Assembly (NCBI GenBank): GCA_964567755.1
Contig: CAZMNW010000053.1
Span: forward strand, 1-64,000
Length of the DNA: 64,000 bases
Direction of reading: 5' to 3'
From: DASRJW01 sp964567755
GTDB taxonomy: Bacteria; Krumholzibacteriota; Krumholzibacteriia; G020349025
In this document: piece by piece, positions 17,164 to 24,333 of the stretch
Layout: every line of letters starts with the position of its first letter
How positions within the stretch are numbered: the stretch's first letter is position 1
Notes under the pieces: model-generated
Database searches by the model: none
The model's input: only the letters and a program-made list of their open reading frames with translations
Told to the model about the DNA's origin: nothing
Made by a program: the position numbers and the translations under genes

Positions 17164-17323
17164 GTCCCCGCCTTGGACCTGATGCCACGCTTCAAGACGC
17201 GCATAGGATACCCTGGGTCGGGCCAGACAAGCAAGGGACAAGCAAAGCCTAATTTTGGCCGTATTCAGAACAGGAGGACACCTTGGGAATGCATCTATAA
17301 TCTATTGTATTATTTAGAGTTAG

Positions 17324-17412
17324 TGGCGGAGGATGAGGGACTCGAACCCCCAAGGGCCTTGTGGGCCCGGCGGATTTCAAATCCGCTGCCTTACCAGTTA
17401 GGCTAATCCTCC
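17324..17412 (-). tRNA. tRNA-Ser (anticodon UGA)
   Basis: Reverse strand folds as a class II tRNA: acceptor GGAGGAT/ATCCTCC, D-arm GCCT..AGGC, anticodon stem GCGGA/TCCGC with loop TTTGAAA (anticodon TGA at 17377-17379), a long variable arm with GGGCC/GGCCC stem, T-arm with TTCGAGT loop, discriminator G and encoded CCA (17324-17326). It reads serine UCA and related codons. It is the likely integration target of the neighbouring integrase. Confidence 0.97.
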
Positions 17413-17706
17413 GCGTTCCATGTAACTACCTTGTGTCTTGCGGAGTTGTCGCGGTTCGCTCCGGACCTGCGACTCTCATTCGCGTGACTCCTCGCATGAC
17501 TGGTCCGCGCACACCCAACGCGTCATCTTAGGGCATCCCTGCGAATTCCAGCAACGGCACGGATCTCCACATTGGCCAAGAAAAACCACCGTGTTAGTAT
17601 GGCTTCGACCATTCTGGTGCGACTTGCGTCTGTCCGACGTGCGACCGGCGCAAGTCTCGAAGACCTCACGTGCGTGTTGGCGCCGTGCGGTTGAGTGGAG
17701 CGCACC

Positions 17707-18618
17707 ATGCGCAGCGTTCAGGACCGAGCCTCGTGTCCGCCTCTCGGGCTGCTGATTCTGACGGCGCTGATGATGGCCGGCGCGGCCCGCGCTGACATTC
17801 CACCGCAGAATAGCCATTTCTTGCGTCGCGGAATCACGTTCGACTGGGGACCATTCGCAGATCGCGTGACACAGCGCCGCGCAGCACGCGCAGGCGACTT
17901 CATCGGCCCCCGCGATTCGACTCTCACTGAGACGCTACTGCGCGCTCCAGGTGCCGGCTCCGTGGACGCCGCGAGAAGTGTTCTACTAGCCCTTCTCAAC
18001 CCCGACCTCGCTCCCGGCCCGGTCCCCGAGGGAATGGAGATCTGGGTCCCACCCGATGTCGTCCGCCAGCCAGGCATTAGCGACAGCTTGCGCCCCTGGT
18101 ACGAGGCCTTCACGCTCCCTTCTCGCTTCCAGGAGGCACCCAAGCGAATCCCCGCAGGGTCAACACCGGACGTTTACTACAGATGGGGAACGGAGATTTA
18201 CCTCGTACCAATCCAGGATGCTATACGCCTGTTTGCTCCGAAGGACGACAGCGCCGTGCAGGGATCGGAGCACGAACGCCTGGTTGCGGATCAGAACGAC
18301 AGCGCCCTGCAGAAAACGAGGATCGAGACGATTCCAGGCGTGTTGCATGGCGAGATCGACCCGCCGGTAGCCTTCGCTTCCAATGCCGACCCGACTCGAG
18401 AGGTCGTGGCCCACTGGCGCCTAAGCGGCGCGCGAGGGAATTCACTCGTCCTCGAACTCGTGGGCGTCGACCGCCTCGACGGAGACGGCAAGCCGGTGAA
18501 CTTCAATGCGCGCCGAGGTGACGTGATGACTCCAGCCTTCATCCTTGCAGGTGTCGCGCTGCTTGTATTCGCCAGAATGTTGCGGCGAAAACGCCCACCG
18601 ACACCGATTCCATCATGA
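17707..18618 (+). CDS. exported protein with C-terminal membrane anchor (first gene of a three-gene membrane operon)
   Basis: 303 residues. Signal peptide (LGLLILTALMMAGAARA, then DIPPQN), a mature domain of about 230 residues without recognised family, and a transmembrane helix at the end (PAFILAGVALLVFARML) followed by RRKRPP. It would face the periplasm and be anchored at its C-terminus. Its stop overlaps the ATG of the next gene by 4 bp. The ATG at 17707 has GTGGAG upstream. It may be a periplasmic partner of the two polytopic proteins that follow. Confidence 0.7.
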   Translation: MRSVQDRASCPPLGLLILTALMMAGAARADIPPQNSHFLRRGITFDWGPFADRVTQRRAARAGDFIGPRDSTLTETLLRAPGAGSVDAARSVLLALLNPDLAPGPVPEGMEIWVPPDVVRQPGISDSLRPWYEAFTLPSRFQEAPKRIPAGSTPDVYYRWGTEIYLVPIQDAIRLFAPKDDSAVQGSEHERLVADQNDSALQKTRIETIPGVLHGEIDPPVAFASNADPTREVVAHWRLSGARGNSLVLELVGVDRLDGDGKPVNFNARRGDVMTPAFILAGVALLVFARMLRRKRPPTPIPS

Positions 18619-19598
18619 CATCCCCCGCCGGCGCGGCCGCACTGCGCCTGCCAGCGCCCCAAACGATTGCGGTCGCTGTGATTCTCGCCGGGCTCGCCGC
18701 TGCCACGGCCCCGCTCGTCGTGTACGCGGTGTCCCTGGCTTTGTTTGGTGTCGTGCATCTCGGAACCGAACTTCGATATGTGGACGAGCGATTCTCTGCG
18801 CGGATCGGTCCCAGGCTCGGCCCCTTCCTGGTCGGGGCCCTGGCTGCCGTGGCCTTGTTACGCATCGCCAGCGTCACCGGAGCGATCGCGCCCAGGACCG
18901 AGATGGTAGTGGAATTGGGCTTGGTGGCCGCGCTCGCACTCGCTGTCCTTCCACGACTCGTGCAGGCGGGTCCAATGCGTGCAGCGCTCGCCGTGGCCAT
19001 CGCAGCCACGGTGGCGCTCGGCGCTGTTCGCTCGACGTGGGCAACACTCGCCGTTCTCGCATTCGTCCACAATCTTACGCCCGTCGGATTCCTGGCCGAG
19101 CGACTCAGCGGCCGTCAACGCGCACGCGCGATGATCGCATGCCTGGTGGTGTTCGGCGCGGTACCGCTCCTACTCGCGACCGGTCTCGTCACGCATCTGG
19201 GCTCCGCATTGGGTGTAGCGTTGCAGGTCGCAACCTGGGGTTCGACCGGGCCGATCGAGCAGCACCTGAGCGCCTTCGTGCCCCCGGCTCTGTCCACGAC
19301 CCCGGTCGCAGTCCCGCTGTTCTCAGTGGCAGCCTACCTGCAGTGCATGCACTATGGCGCCGTGATCCGCGTGCTGCCGTCTCTAGGGTCCGGCGAGGAG
19401 AACTTCACCCCGTCACCCCTGCTGCCCTGGCCGCCACGGGGCCTCTTCGCCGTGATCCTCGTGGTGGCAGGCATCGTCACACTCTTCGCATTCCACCAGA
19501 GCTTCGCGGAGACACGCGCCGTCTATGGAGTTGTGGCGGCAGTACATGCCTGGGTGGAGGTTCCGGTGCTCTTGCTGGCCCTCTCGAGGAAAGCATGA
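18615..19598 (+). CDS. polytopic membrane protein (about nine helices)
   Basis: 327 residues, mostly hydrophobic, with roughly nine membrane spans. Histidines sit in or beside helices: GVVHLGTELRYVD, FVHNLTPVGF, QCMHYGAVIRV, FAFHQSF and VVAAVHAW. That distribution recalls membrane enzymes that bind metal through helix histidines (for example Brp/Blh-type carotenoid dioxygenases), but the defining motifs of those families are not present, so I give no function. Overlaps both neighbours by ATGA, so the three genes are translated as a unit. Confidence 0.7.
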   Translation: MTSPAGAAALRLPAPQTIAVAVILAGLAAATAPLVVYAVSLALFGVVHLGTELRYVDERFSARIGPRLGPFLVGALAAVALLRIASVTGAIAPRTEMVVELGLVAALALAVLPRLVQAGPMRAALAVAIAATVALGAVRSTWATLAVLAFVHNLTPVGFLAERLSGRQRARAMIACLVVFGAVPLLLATGLVTHLGSALGVALQVATWGSTGPIEQHLSAFVPPALSTTPVAVPLFSVAAYLQCMHYGAVIRVLPSLGSGEENFTPSPLLPWPPRGLFAVILVVAGIVTLFAFHQSFAETRAVYGVVAAVHAWVEVPVLLLALSRKA

Positions 19599-19987
19599 GC
19601 CAGTGGCTGGCGTTGGTACTGACGGCCGCCATCGAGGTGCCGCTCGTCTGGGGGCTCGCGGTGCTGCGCGGGTGGGCTCGCGGAGGGCGCGTCTCCCTGC
19701 TGCTGGCCGGTATCGGCGTGAATCTCGTCACACACCCGCTTCTGTGGCTGACAGAGCCGGCGTTGCTGCGTCAATTCGCAGCGTTTCCCGGGGCGGGAGT
19801 TGGGCTGTGGCTCGTTGGGCTCGTGACTCTGGAAGCCGGAATTGTGCTCGTCGAGGCGATCGGCTATGCGGCCGTGGTCGGGTTGGGCTTCCGACGTAGC
19901 CTCATTGCGAGCCTGTTGGCCAACGCGACCTCCCTCGGGATCGGGCTCGTTCTAGTGCTCAGTTTGTCTTTCCCGTTGGGCGCTTGA
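19595..19987 (+). CDS. small membrane protein, about four helices
   Basis: 130 residues with four hydrophobic segments (ALVLTAAIEVPLVWGLAVL; VSLLLAGIGVNLVTHPLLW; a segment around GLWLVGLVTLEAGIVLVEAI; ANATSLGIGLVLVLSLSF). Begins on the ATGA that ends the previous gene. The sequence type (small four-helix protein with NLxTHPxLW) is widespread in bacterial genomes as an unknown integral protein. Probably forms a complex with the product of the preceding gene. Confidence 0.7.
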   Translation: MSQWLALVLTAAIEVPLVWGLAVLRGWARGGRVSLLLAGIGVNLVTHPLLWLTEPALLRQFAAFPGAGVGLWLVGLVTLEAGIVLVEAIGYAAVVGLGFRRSLIASLLANATSLGIGLVLVLSLSFPLGA

Positions 19988-20047
19988 TCGCCCCTGGTGC
20001 GGTGCCCTGATCTTACGGGACAGATGGCAGACCGTGCCGGGCGTCCG

Positions 20048-20830
20048 TCAGCGGATCATGACCAAGCGCCCGGTGCCGACCAGCCCGCCGCTCGCCAAAC
20101 GGTAGGTGTAGACGCCGCTCGGAAGCTCGATATTTTCGTCGTCACGGCCGTCCCACACAGCCTGGTGAGTCCCCTCGGCCTGCACGCCGATGGCGAAGCT
20201 CCTCACGCGCTTCCCGAGCGCATTGTAGATTCCGAGCGAAACGTTCGCTGTCTGTGGGAGTGTGTATTGGATGATCGTGCTCGGGTTGAAGGGATTCGGG
20301 GCAGGGCGCGAAGGTAGCTGCCCTGCCGCGACACGAAATCGGCCGGGCGGGTTGCCGCGACCGGTCGAATCGTAGCTCTGGCCGTCGTCGATACAGTGCG
20401 CGCCCTTCCCTTGCGACTTCGGCACACACACCTGAACCTTCCCCGAGCACACCACCATGCCGCTGTCGGTGGTCACGTAGGAGATCTCGTACACCCTGCC
20501 ATTGCCGCCGCCCATTCGTTCGGCGCGCAGCATCGCAGTCGAAGTGCCGACACCGAGCGCATCTGGCGTCGTGTCCCCATCACCCCGGCCGTCGAGCGGC
20601 TCGTCTTGTGTGATCGCGGTGATGGTCAACGTGACCGGGTCGCCTTGGGGGTCGCGCACACCGCGAATCGTGACCGGGACGAGCTTGTGGTTCGGGGGCC
20701 ACAGCGTGTGAACGCTGGGAACACCAACGCCGCAAGCCTCCGTCCTGCTGCCGCGATCGATGTCCGAATCGCCGACCGCGTCCGCAGCAGCGAGCGCGAC
20801 GGCGAGGAAAACTCCAAGCCCACGGCTCAT
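20048..20830 (-). CDS. secreted protein with C-terminal sorting domain
   Basis: 261 residues. Signal peptide MSRGLGVFLAVALAAADAVG. The mature part contains VHTLWPPNHKLVPVTIRGV followed by DPxGDPVTLTITAITQDEP, a pattern I know from secreted Ig-like proteins of FCB-type bacteria. The C-terminal about 85 residues are the FlgD-like sorting module (RPAPNPFNPSTIIQYTLP; IYNALGKRVRSF; VWDGRDDENIELPSGVYTYRL; GRLVMIR). ATG at 20830 has GGGAGG upstream. Probably displayed on the surface; role unknown. Confidence 0.8.
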   Translation of the reverse strand: MSRGLGVFLAVALAAADAVGDSDIDRGSRTEACGVGVPSVHTLWPPNHKLVPVTIRGVRDPQGDPVTLTITAITQDEPLDGRGDGDTTPDALGVGTSTAMLRAERMGGGNGRVYEISYVTTDSGMVVCSGKVQVCVPKSQGKGAHCIDDGQSYDSTGRGNPPGRFRVAAGQLPSRPAPNPFNPSTIIQYTLPQTANVSLGIYNALGKRVRSFAIGVQAEGTHQAVWDGRDDENIELPSGVYTYRLASGGLVGTGRLVMIR

Positions 20831-21376
20831 GAGAAAGCCTCCCGAAATGCCGCCCAGGAGCTGGCGGCGCCTGTGCCTCGGGTCAGCGATACTGCTCACA
20901 CAAGATCCCAAAGTACATCCCTCGCCTGTCACGATGCAAATTACAAAATCGCACACCGGGAATCTTTTCGGCACGCTCCGCCCGGTGCTCGGGCGCTCGC
21001 CCCCCCGAAAGCACGCTCATGAAATCAGCGCCGCCACCTGGCCAACGTACTTCTCCCGCAATCGACGACTGCGCTCTTCGTACCTCGACACAAAAGTTCT
21101 TACCGGGCTCGCCGAGAACACGTTCACTGTCTGGTCGAAACCACCTGTCTTCGAAGCCGAGGGCCTCGACGGACAGGAGGCTGTCGTCGAAGCCCTGCAC
21201 ACGAACTCCGCCGCACGCTCAAAATCTCCGTTCAATGCGAGCGGTTCGTTTTTTGTGTTTCCTGCTCCTCGCATTTTTCAAATCCGCTGCTTTACCATGC
21301 ACCTTTTGAGCTCGATTCCAAGAAGTTCTCGGGAGGCTCACTTCCGGGAGCGTCGAGGGTTTTGAAACGTTACACA
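20831..21376. other. intergenic stretch holding a tRNA-Ser fragment
   Basis: About 545 bp without a gene I can support. Minus frames of 85-105 codons exist (for example one with SRYEERSRRLREKYVGQ) but show no family pattern. Within it lies a tRNA-like fragment at 21276-21297, listed separately. Confidence 0.4.
21276..21297 (-). other. fragment of a tRNA-Ser gene (anticodon arm and D-arm edge)
   Basis: On the plus strand 22 bases match the tRNA-Ser(UGA) gene at 17375-17396 with one difference (T for C at 21291). The fragment covers the 3' side of the D-arm, the 5' half of the anticodon stem and the complete loop with the UGA anticodon, and then diverges on both sides. A match this long is unlikely by chance in 64 kb. 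It may be a scar of a past integration or rearrangement using tRNA-Ser. Confidence 0.6.
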
Positions 21377-23125
21377 TCAGCGGATCAAACTCAACTTTCG
21401 AACTTGTGTGAGTGAGTTCGCTGTCAACTTGCACAGGTACACGCCGCTCGGCACCTCTCTCGCCGCGCGATCGAGTCCGTTCCACTCGTAACGATGCCTG
21501 CCTGAGTCCAGAATCTGGTCGACGAGGACGCGTAGCGTAGTTCCGGCGACGTCATGGATGCTCAGGCGGACGAGTGATGTCGCCGGAAGGTGGAATGTAA
21601 TCGAGGTGTTCGGATTGAACGGGTTGGGAACGTTCACCATGGGCCGTGCGCCGCCCGGCGTTTCCTGCAGCGAGCTCACGTCTACGGGGATCGGGACCAG
21701 CTCCCGAATGAAGCCGTCCTGCTTGGTGGTGACGTAGAGGCGGCCCGCGATGTCGGCGCTGAAACGTAGGTCGGTGCGAGAGATCGTGGGGCTGCCAAGT
21801 GCATTGCGCACGACCTCGATCAGCGTGGTCTCGACGCCGCCGCGGAGGACGTGCAGCTGGTAGACGGCGGCGGTCGTGGCGGGGTCGCCGTCATCGGCTG
21901 CGAGCATCTCTGCTACGTCGGCATAAAACATCCGTCCACTCACGATGTCGCCGAACACGAACTTCCCCTGCAGAGCGCTGGGTGGACCCTGGCGTACCGC
22001 CAGGCCCCCGGCGATGGCGGAGCCCTCGTCGTGGTCGTACTGCGCCACCGGATACGTGAATCCCAGGCTTGCGTCGTTTTCAGGCAGCGGCAGCACCGAA
22101 TCAGGGTCGGCGTTGACATCGAGAGCGAATATGCCTTCGCGCTCGGGCCAGCCGTAATTCGAACCGGCGCTCGGTAGGTTCACTTCCTCCACATTGCCCT
22201 GGCCGATCTCGGCGACGAAGAGCGAGCCCAGGCCAGCGCGATCGAAGTGGAAGTTCTGGGGGTTGCGGAAACCGTAGGCGAAGATTTCACCGAATGTGTC
22301 CGGGTCGCCATCGTTCGCGAAAGGGTTCGACGGCGGGATGCCATAGGGATAAGTGATTCCATTGCGCACGAACGGCTGCCCCAACGGATCGATGCGCAGC
22401 AAGCATCCGTAGACCGTGTCGAGGCGCTGCAGCTGCCCTGGCTGGCCGAGCTCGATCGATCCGAACTCGCCGGCCGCGATGTAGAGGAGCCCGTAGTCGG
22501 GATCCGCGGGCCCGAGGTTGGGATCGAAGCCGATCTCGCCCAGATTGTGGTAAGTATGTGGGGCGCCGATCCGCATCAGCTCGCGATGTGTTCCGCTGAA
22601 GCTGTTCTCTGATGGGTCGCTCGTTTGCCACTCCGTGACCACCGCGTGATGGATGATCGTAGCCGGAATGGCGGGCCCGAGGTTCGCGGGAACCGCGCCG
22701 ACGAATTCGGAGTGTGCCGTGTACATGAGACCGTTGCTGGAGAAGCTCGGGTGGAAGGCAAAGCTCACGAAGCCCAACTGCAAATCAGTGGCTTTGAGCG
22801 CCGGCATCAGCACTTTCAAGTCCATGTAGGTCGTCACCGTGGTGCCCTGGATCACGTAGAGTTGGCCGCGCAGATCATTGGCGAATAGACGCCCCGAGCC
22901 GTCCGGTACCTCGCGGAGGATTCCCACGCGTGCCAACGGCGGTGAGCCAGCGGAAGCTGGGAGCTGCATCACGTCCCGCAGCTCTGCTCCCACGCCTTCG
23001 TCCAGAATCGGACCGGTGAGCCCGCCAGCCCACGCATCAACCGCCGCGATGTGGGCTGCCAGCAGACAGGTGGCGACGGGGAGGAAGATCCCGGCGCTGG
23101 CGTGAAAGAACGTCTTGGCGTTCAT
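21377..23125 (-). CDS. secreted PQQ-type sugar (glucose/sorbosone) dehydrogenase-like protein with sorting domain
   Basis: 582 residues. AGIF-type leader (MNAKTFFHASAGIFLPVATC). Then a GSDH beta-propeller: REVPDGSGRLFANDLRGQLY, FVSFAFHPSFSSNGLMY, HNLGEIGFDPN, YGFRNPQNFHFD, LFVAEIGQGNVEEVN and SNYGWPEREG, all characteristic of soluble aldose sugar dehydrogenases that use PQQ and calcium. The C-terminus is the FlgD-like sorting module (VPNPFNPNTSITFHLP ... SGVYLCKLTANSL ... RKLSLIR). It would oxidise sugars or bind them at the cell surface; enzymatic activity is inferred. ATG at 23125 sits seven bases from GGAGG. Confidence 0.88.
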   Translation of the reverse strand: MNAKTFFHASAGIFLPVATCLLAAHIAAVDAWAGGLTGPILDEGVGAELRDVMQLPASAGSPPLARVGILREVPDGSGRLFANDLRGQLYVIQGTTVTTYMDLKVLMPALKATDLQLGFVSFAFHPSFSSNGLMYTAHSEFVGAVPANLGPAIPATIIHHAVVTEWQTSDPSENSFSGTHRELMRIGAPHTYHNLGEIGFDPNLGPADPDYGLLYIAAGEFGSIELGQPGQLQRLDTVYGCLLRIDPLGQPFVRNGITYPYGIPPSNPFANDGDPDTFGEIFAYGFRNPQNFHFDRAGLGSLFVAEIGQGNVEEVNLPSAGSNYGWPEREGIFALDVNADPDSVLPLPENDASLGFTYPVAQYDHDEGSAIAGGLAVRQGPPSALQGKFVFGDIVSGRMFYADVAEMLAADDGDPATTAAVYQLHVLRGGVETTLIEVVRNALGSPTISRTDLRFSADIAGRLYVTTKQDGFIRELVPIPVDVSSLQETPGGARPMVNVPNPFNPNTSITFHLPATSLVRLSIHDVAGTTLRVLVDQILDSGRHRYEWNGLDRAAREVPSGVYLCKLTANSLTQVRKLSLIR

Positions 23126-23173
23126 ATGGGCCTCCATTGGCTGACAAGCGTTCCAGCCTCCAGCCGAGCCAGC

Positions 23174-23450
23174 TTATTTCAATGGTCCAGGATCGGAAAA
23201 CAATTTTTCAAGTTCAACAATCGCTTCGGTCACTTCTTTCTCGTGAAGGGGCATCATCGTCTTAGCGCGCGCCTGAAACACGTGGTCTCCATCCCATCCA
23301 CAGCCTCGGAACCGGCATTCCGCACATCGGCCTGCTGCCTGCGCATCCGTTTCCTCATGGCACGCGGCTTGCGCGACTTCGGACCAGCACACGCCGATGA
23401 TCCTGCGGCAATCGGAGCATCCGGCAGCGACCGGTTGCGAGAGTGAATCA
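23174..23450 (-). pseudogene. possible fragment of a cysteine-rich protein
   Basis: The minus frame ending at 23174 has a cysteine pattern (CSDCRRIIGVC, CHEETDAQAAGRCAECRFRGC) and a natural-looking tail (PLHEKEVTEAIVELEKLF). No start codon with a binding site lies in frame upstream, and the frame runs antisense to the porin-like remnant further on. I treat it as a possible broken zinc-binding protein gene. Confidence 0.25.
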
Positions 23451-23509
23451 CGTGAAGCTGCATTCCATTCACACGGAACCCGACCACCGGTGCTCCCACG
23501 CTCGCGCAC

Positions 23510-23981
23510 GGCGAATCCGATTTCAAGCTCGGCGGTCTCGTCGACATCGTCGGCCGCGGCAACCGGGCCTCCGTGTATCTCAACCGCTCGATGTACGGCC
23601 TGACCAATTTCGACAATCTGCACGTGCGAGTGTTCGTGAAAGGCGGCAGCGATCGTACCTGCGCCTACCTGCAGTCTCTGGTGAGCGACGTCGGCTCGAA
23701 CAGTCTCCGCTTCTACGGCGGCTACGTGCAACACCGGTTGTTCGAGGGCCGCGAGATGTTCCTGCAGGTGGGCAAGATCTCGGTGCACGAGGGAACTTGG
23801 GCGCCGCGCACGTACTCCGACGAACCCGCTCCTGGGTGTGCCGTTCGCCTACTACTACAAATCAACGCTGCTCGTCGCCCGCCAAGTCGACACGCCACTC
23901 GATTCCTCCGTATTTCTACGCTCAGCCTCGGCTTCCTTCCAGATCCAGATGACGCTTCGGAAAACCATATTGGTCCACTAA
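23510..23981 (+). pseudogene. remnant of a porin-like outer-membrane protein
   Basis: In one frame SDFKLGGLVDIVGRGN is followed by LRFYGGYVQHRLFEGREMFL and GKISVHEGTWAPRTYSD, beta-strand-rich text typical of an outer-membrane porin. At about 23823 the frame must shift for the text to continue as ENPLLGVPFAYYYKSTLLVA, then RQVDTPLDSS, ending at a TAA at 23979-23981. Both the leader and most of the C-terminal barrel are absent. I call it a 5'- and 3'-truncated, frameshifted gene. Confidence 0.6.
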
Positions 23982-24333
23982 CCAGAGTCGTAGCGCTGCT
24001 TTTTTCGCTGTTCCTTCTTGACAATGAGGCCTTAAACCGCAGATTCTCTCTTCGAATTCGCCGAATCTGGTCGGACCGATGAACTGCAGCGGACTCCGCG
24101 CTAGGGTCCCCCGCTGCGGATGCCGGGGGGCATATGCACGATGTCCGTGAGGACAACGGCTCGGCCGGGCCATGCCAACGCTCCCACCCGATGCGCCGGC
24201 ACCAGGAAGATCGCTGCTCCGCCACACCGCACGTCGAGCCCGCATGCACACGAGCCGTTCGTCCCCCGACTTTGGGCCGTGCACCTGCCCGCCCAATGCG
24301 GGGCGTTCCGGTTTCCCCGGGAGGCCAGTCATT
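23982..24333. other. intergenic, nothing recognised
   Basis: About 350 bp between the porin remnant and the subtilase remnant. Frames are open on both strands because of high GC, but none shows a family pattern or a good start. Confidence 0.4.

Larger units (their letters stand above)
10993..17412 (-). mobile_element. small integrative element at tRNA-Ser(UGA)
   Basis: A tyrosine integrase lies 160 bp from the 3' end of tRNA-Ser, and all genes between 10993 and 17163 point the same way. The set is integrase, two cargo-like genes, an excisionase-like HTH protein, a P4-type primase-helicase and a RecA-like ATPase: what a self-replicating integrative element or phage satellite needs. No capsid, tail, packaging or conjugation gene is present, so it would depend on a helper or be a plasmid-like element. 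The distal att copy was not found, so the left boundary is only the end of the last element-type gene. Confidence 0.65.

Noticed and set aside
16015..17320. Copy of the tRNA-Ser 3' end as attL inside or left of the element
   Set aside because: I compared the tRNA 3' half with 10.4-11.0 kb and the intergenic gaps and saw no match, so no att pair is claimed.
18545..19594. Long plus frame upstream of the small membrane protein gene
   Set aside because: The first 350 codons are Arg/Pro/Gly-rich shadow text of the overlapping membrane protein; only the part from ATG 19595 reads as a protein.
20883..21274. Minus-strand frames of 85-105 codons next to the tRNA fragment
   Set aside because: They overlap each other in different frames and show no family motif; counted as noise of GC-rich DNA.
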